Made by a program: the position numbers and the translations under genes. A stretch of DNA of 9,661 nt. Source: DAOTKC01 sp035449045. Its GTDB lineage: Bacteria > Bacillota > Clostridia > Christensenellales > CAG-917. The notes beneath the pieces are model-generated. The model was not told the DNA's origin, did no database searches, and was given only the letters and a program-made list of their open reading frames with translations. Positions 6,613 to 9,661 of the stretch are shown here, in pieces (the stretch's first letter is position 1; every line of letters begins with the position of its first letter). Location: contig DAOTKC010000048.1 in NCBI GenBank assembly GCA_035449045.1, positions 1-9,661 of the forward strand. The letters run 5' to 3'.

Positions 6613-6714
6613 AAAAAAATACCCGGGGATTGTGTTTAAGACCTTTCCGCGAGTCTTGGAAAGTTTGAAAAGGCGGCTCACGGAAAATGCCGGAAAAGGC
6701 AATCGACCGGGTAT
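6613..6714 (-). terminator. Branched terminator-like RNA structure after the exporter operon
   Basis: Starting ten bases after the exporter stop, the minus strand reads AUACCCGG (6714-6707), which pairs perfectly with CCGGGUAU (6626-6619), and the transcript then runs into U7 (6619-6613). Inside this stem, GAUUG (6704-6700) pairs with CAAUC (6632-6628). Two further hairpins branch off: CGGC/GCCG at 6692-6674 and CUUUCC/GGAAAG at 6663-6643. GC closing stem plus U tract gives intrinsic-terminator geometry in the right place. However, it encloses nearly 100 bases with branches, more elaborate than a simple terminator. It could be an intergenic repeat or a structured RNA; I recognise no known riboswitch class. 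Confidence 0.6.
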
Positions 6715-6724
6715 CTCGGTTTAG

Positions 6725-8644
6725 TTATATCGCGTATTGAGAGTTGAAGATTTCGGCGTAGAAGCCTCCTTTCCTCAAAAGTTCGTCGTGGCGGCCGGTT
6801 TCGACTATATCGCCGTCGTTTATCACTAAAATCAAATCGGCGTTGACGATGGTAGACAAGCGGTGGGCGATGACGAAGCAGGTCTTGCCCGCCATGAGCT
6901 TGTCCATCGCCTTCTGAATTAAAATCTCCGTCCTTGTATCGACGTTTGAGGTCGCCTCGTCCAAAATCAAGAGCGCTCTGTCGGTCAAAAAGGCGCGCGC
7001 AATCGTGAGAAGCTGCTTCTGCCCGCTCGAAATGTTAGCGGAGGACTCGTCGATTTCGGTATCGTAGCCCTGCGGCAGCGTCAGAATGAAATGGTGGGCG
7101 TAGGCGCTTTTTGCGGCTTCCTCGACCTCCTCCCTCGTCACTTTTTCCTTGCCGTAGGCGATGTTATCAAAGACGCTGCCCTTAAACAGCCATGTATCCT
7201 GAAGCACCATCGAAAACATATTCCTGACGCTCTCGCGGCTGACCTTGCTTATATCGCAGCCGTCGATTAAAATACTGCCGCCGGTGAGGTCGTAAAACCG
7301 CATTAAGAGGTTGACTATAGTCGTCTTGCCGGCGCCGGTAGGCCCGACGATGGCGATTTTCTGGCCGCTTTTGACCGAAATATTGAGGTCGCGAATCAGC
7401 GGACGGTCGGGGCTGTAGCTGAACTTGACGTGGTCGAAGTCGACGTCGCCCCGAATGGTCTCGGGCATTTCTCCTTCAAGCTTTTCCATTTCGGGCTCGT
7501 CCAGCATGCCGTAGACGCGCTTAGACGCCGCGCGGATGCGCTGGAGGCTGGAAAGCCCCTCGGCGATTTGCTCGAGCGGAGCCGAGAACTGACGGGCATA
7601 CAGCACGATGGCGACGACGCCGCCCACCGAGAGCAGCTTGCTTATGGCAAAATATCCGCCTAAAAGGCAAATAAGGACGTAGGCCGCGGCGTTTGCGAAA
7701 GCGATGATGGGCTGGACTATCGAGGAAAGAAAGATGCCCTTGACTTCGGCCTCTTTAATCTTTTCGTTGATTTCCTCGTGCGTCTGCTCGCGCGCCTTTT
7801 CAAGGTTATAGGCCTTGATTGTCATATATCCGCCGTAGGTTTCCTCGACGCAGGAATAATGCTTGCCGCCGTGCTCGAACAAGCGGTCGAAGTGCTTGCC
7901 GCTGCGCTTGCCCAGCTTAAAGGAAGCGAGCATCGACAGCGGCACGATTGCCGCGACGATGAGCGCCAGCTCCCAGTTGTAAGTGAACATAAGCGCGGTG
8001 ATGGCGAGAATCTGCAAAAATCCCGTTACTATGATTTCGGCGGCGACGTGGACGCTGTGCCCCATTATCGAGACGTCGTTAGTCATTCTCGACAGCACTT
8101 CGCCCGGCTGTGTCTTGTCGACGAAGGCGACGGGCAGGCGCGCTATTTTGTCGGACATATCTACTCTGAGGGCGCAGGTGAAGTGCCGTGACACCACGTT
8201 GTTCATGACGAACATTCTAAGATAAGAAAACACCGACTGTAACACCGCGACGAAGATAAGGATTATCAAGCTGTCGGTCAGCGAAGTTAAGAGCCCGCCC
8301 GACACCGTGCCCGCCTGCTTCAAAAGATAGTATTTGTTAAGTTCGTCCAACACCCTGCCTAAATAAGCGGGAGCGGCGAGCGCGCAGGCGACGGAGGCGG
8401 CCGCCAGAAGCGAGCCCGCCGTCATGCCGAATCTTATGCGCTTTGTCTCGAGAAGCAGCCTCTTTATTAAGCCGTCCTTTTCTTTAACTTTTTTTGCCTT
8501 TTTGCCTTTTTCCTTTGCTTCGGATTTTTCGGCTACTGCCTCGGTGTTTTCGGCAACGATGGAAGCGGCGGCGGCCTTTTCTTCGGCGTCGATTATTGCT
8601 TCGTTTTTATTTAAATTTTTATTATTAAGCTTTAATTTTTTCAT
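6725..8644 (-). CDS. ABC exporter half-transporter, catalytic subunit of a heterodimer
   Basis: Type I ABC exporter, 639 residues: six-helix membrane domain (about 72-365) fused to an ATPase domain (about 398-639). Residues 1-57 are a charged Lys/Ala/Glu-rich cytoplasmic extension that most homologues lack. ATPase motifs: Walker A GPTGAGKT (434-441), Q-loop Gln482, signature ISSGQ (538-542, weaker than LSGGQ), Walker B LLILDE with catalytic Glu563, D-loop SNVD (566-569), H-loop His594. It overlaps the upstream gene by ATGA, with GGGAGG nine bases before its start, so the two are translated together. Intact Glu and His here, and their loss in the partner, indicate a BmrCD/LmrCD/TM287-288-like heterodimer in which this chain supplies the catalytic Walker motifs. 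Such pumps export drugs, peptides or lipids; the substrate is unknown. The neighbouring opp genes are a separate transcription unit. Confidence 0.93.
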   Translation of the reverse strand: MKKLKLNNKNLNKNEAIIDAEEKAAAASIVAENTEAVAEKSEAKEKGKKAKKVKEKDGLIKRLLLETKRIRFGMTAGSLLAAASVACALAAPAYLGRVLDELNKYYLLKQAGTVSGGLLTSLTDSLIILIFVAVLQSVFSYLRMFVMNNVVSRHFTCALRVDMSDKIARLPVAFVDKTQPGEVLSRMTNDVSIMGHSVHVAAEIIVTGFLQILAITALMFTYNWELALIVAAIVPLSMLASFKLGKRSGKHFDRLFEHGGKHYSCVEETYGGYMTIKAYNLEKAREQTHEEINEKIKEAEVKGIFLSSIVQPIIAFANAAAYVLICLLGGYFAISKLLSVGGVVAIVLYARQFSAPLEQIAEGLSSLQRIRAASKRVYGMLDEPEMEKLEGEMPETIRGDVDFDHVKFSYSPDRPLIRDLNISVKSGQKIAIVGPTGAGKTTIVNLLMRFYDLTGGSILIDGCDISKVSRESVRNMFSMVLQDTWLFKGSVFDNIAYGKEKVTREEVEEAAKSAYAHHFILTLPQGYDTEIDESSANISSGQKQLLTIARAFLTDRALLILDEATSNVDTRTEILIQKAMDKLMAGKTCFVIAHRLSTIVNADLILVINDGDIVETGRHDELLRKGGFYAEIFNSQYAI

Positions 8645-8659
8645 TTGATTTCGCCTCCC
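8641..8659 (-). promoter_or_regulatory. Stop-start overlap (ATGA) and ribosome binding site between the exporter genes
   Basis: The minus strand has GGGAGG (8659-8654), nine bases, then ATGA (8644-8641), in which the ATG of the second subunit overlaps the TGA of the first. This is classical translational coupling and would help equal production of two subunits of one complex. Confidence 0.85.
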
Positions 8660-9661
8660 GTCTGAGAGACATAAATTTCGCGGTAAAGCGGGCAGCTGTT
8701 GATAAGCTCCTTATGCTTGCCCGAAGCGATGATGGCGCCTTTGTCCAGGACGAATATCTGGTCGCAGGACATCGCGCTCGCCACGCGCTGCGTGACGTAG
8801 ATTTGCGTTTTACCCTTTAACCGCTCGTTGAGCTTTTTTCTGATTTTGAGTTCGGTCATGAAGTCGAGCGCCGAGAAGGTGTCGTCGAAAACGTAGACGG
8901 ACGCCTTTTTCAAAAGGGCGCGCGCCAGCGCTATTCTCTGTTTCTGACCGCCCGAGACGTTTGTGCCGCCCGGCTGAAGCTCGTGAAGTATTCCTTTTTC
9001 GAGCTCGGCGAGATAACCGCCCAGTCCTGCGTCGGCGGCCGCGGCCTCCACTTCTTCGTCGCTTGCCGACTCGTCCGACATCTTGATGTTGCTCTTTATC
9101 GTGCCCTCGAATATCGAGGTCTTTTGCAGCGCGCAGCTAATATTCTGCCTGACGCGCGCCGCGCTGAGCTCCGTCATCGGAATGTTGTCGAAATAGATTT
9201 CGCCTTCGGTCGGTCTAAGAAAGGCCAGAAGGAGCTGGACGACCGTCGATTTGCCCGCGCCCGTTCCGCCGATAAAGGCCACTTTTTCGCCTTTCTTTAT
9301 CTCGAAATTGAGAGAGGACGCCGCGGCTTCGGCCGCGCCTTCGTAGCGGAAAGAGACGTTCTCAAAGCGGATATCGCCCGAGAGAGGCGGTTCGTTCAAA
9401 TCATGCGCCTCGGGCAGGCTTTCGGCGTCAAGCACCTCGAAAATGCGCCGCGTGTTGACTCGGACGCGTGGAATCAGCGCGATGGCGAACGACATCGACA
9501 TTATTCCCGTCATGACCAGCGTCACATACTGGACAACCGCTATGATATCGCCCGCCGAGAGTATGCCGGCAGGATTCTCCATAGTCGCCGCGCCCACCGC
9601 CACGATGGCGATGACGATGAGGTCTAAAAGCAGCACCGACAGCGGGTTAATCAGCCCCATG
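8641..9661 (-). CDS. ABC exporter half-transporter, degenerate-site subunit (5' end outside window)
   Basis: The last 339 or so residues of a type I ABC exporter; the first membrane helices lie beyond base 9661. The Met codon at 9660 is internal, since family members continue upstream. Numbering from that Met, residues 1-65 hold the last two membrane helices, and the ATPase domain runs from about 96 to 335. Motifs: Walker A GGTGAGKS (131-138), Q-loop Gln179, canonical-type signature VSGGQ (235-239), Walker B YVFDD with Asp260 where the catalytic Glu should be, D-loop SALD (263-266), and Gln291 in place of the H-loop His (TQR for AHR). Both substitutions are the known mark of the non-hydrolysing site in heterodimeric exporters. 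Its good signature completes the active site of the downstream subunit. A promoter would lie outside the window. Confidence 0.93.
   Translation of the reverse strand, partial: MGLINPLSVLLLDLIVIAIVAVGAATMENPAGILSAGDIIAVVQYVTLVMTGIMSMSFAIALIPRVRVNTRRIFEVLDAESLPEAHDLNEPPLSGDIRFENVSFRYEGAAEAAASSLNFEIKKGEKVAFIGGTGAGKSTVVQLLLAFLRPTEGEIYFDNIPMTELSAARVRQNISCALQKTSIFEGTIKSNIKMSDESASDEEVEAAAADAGLGGYLAELEKGILHELQPGGTNVSGGQKQRIALARALLKKASVYVFDDTFSALDFMTELKIRKKLNERLKGKTQIYVTQRVASAMSCDQIFVLDKGAIIASGKHKELINSCPLYREIYVSQTGGEIK

Larger units (their letters stand above)
6241..6724. other. Intergenic region between exporter and opp operons; no convincing gene
   Basis: Two short minus-strand frames exist here (about 66 and 60 codons, 6483-6283 and 6702-6520). 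Both begin with TTG, lack ribosome binding sites and run through inverted repeats and homopolymer tracts, so I treat them as chance. Two branched inverted-repeat structures at its edges are listed separately. The AT-rich stretch 6359-6612 holds only a short hairpin (6403-6418), a palindromic AAATTT-TGC-AAATTT (6457-6471), and two imperfect GAGCAAA-led repeats near 6577 and 6596. It may be decayed or repeat-derived DNA; I see nothing else in it. Confidence 0.5.

Noticed and set aside
6520..6702. A 60-codon minus-strand frame in the intergenic region
   Set aside because: TTG start inside the terminator-like stem, no ribosome binding site, and it reads through the U7 tract. It could be a remnant of a dispersed repeat but is not supportable as a gene.
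8983..9627. A 214-codon plus-strand open frame opposite the first exporter gene
   Set aside because: Antisense to a well-conserved ATPase domain; the protein is rich in Arg/His runs typical of a shadow frame.
1..9661. CRISPR arrays, tRNA or rRNA genes, insertion sequences
   Set aside because: I saw no regularly spaced direct repeats, cloverleaf or rRNA sequence, transposase frame or terminal inverted repeats anywhere in the window.

Overview
The window is a gene-dense stretch in which every supportable gene lies on the minus strand, so it reads from right to left. Gene content, AGGAGG-type ribosome binding sites, a consensus sigma-A promoter, a lipoprotein signal and moderate GC content suggest a Firmicutes/Clostridia-type bacterium, possibly an uncultured gut lineage. 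No rRNA or marker gene is present to fix the taxonomy, so this is inference.

Right part (about 9661-6725): two ABC half-exporter genes overlap by four bases (ATGA). The upstream one runs off the window. Together they have the signature of a heterodimeric type I (BmrCD/TM287-288-like) exporter. The first subunit has a degenerate nucleotide site (Asp-Asp in Walker B, Gln in place of the H-loop His). The second has the catalytic Glu and His but a weakened signature motif (ISSGQ). This is the expected complementary pattern of one active and one degenerate site.

Middle (6724-6168): about 560 bases without a convincing gene. A branched fold ending in a U7 tract sits just after the exporter stop and is the likely operon terminator. 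AT-rich unexplained DNA follows, then a second branched inverted-repeat structure whose T tract is on the other strand. Last comes a near-perfect sigma-A promoter (TTGACG, 17 bases, TATAAT) driving the next operon.

Left part (6167-1): an oligopeptide-type (Opp/Dpp) uptake operon in the order oppA, oppB, oppC, and the beginning of what is probably oppD. OppA is a lipoprotein that should capture substrate outside the membrane, OppB and OppC form the channel, and the cut-off last gene is probably an ATPase. Two parts are far larger than usual. OppA is 907 residues, with about 265 extra residues in its N-terminal half. OppC is 700 residues, with about 370 extra residues between its first membrane helix and the rest of the permease domain. 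The OppC insert appears to be built of about five degenerate copies of a small beta-rich module. Both extra parts should face the outside of the cell, so they may touch each other. This pairing is the most unusual thing in the window. A 20-base-pair hairpin after oppA probably adjusts the ratio of binding protein to permease.
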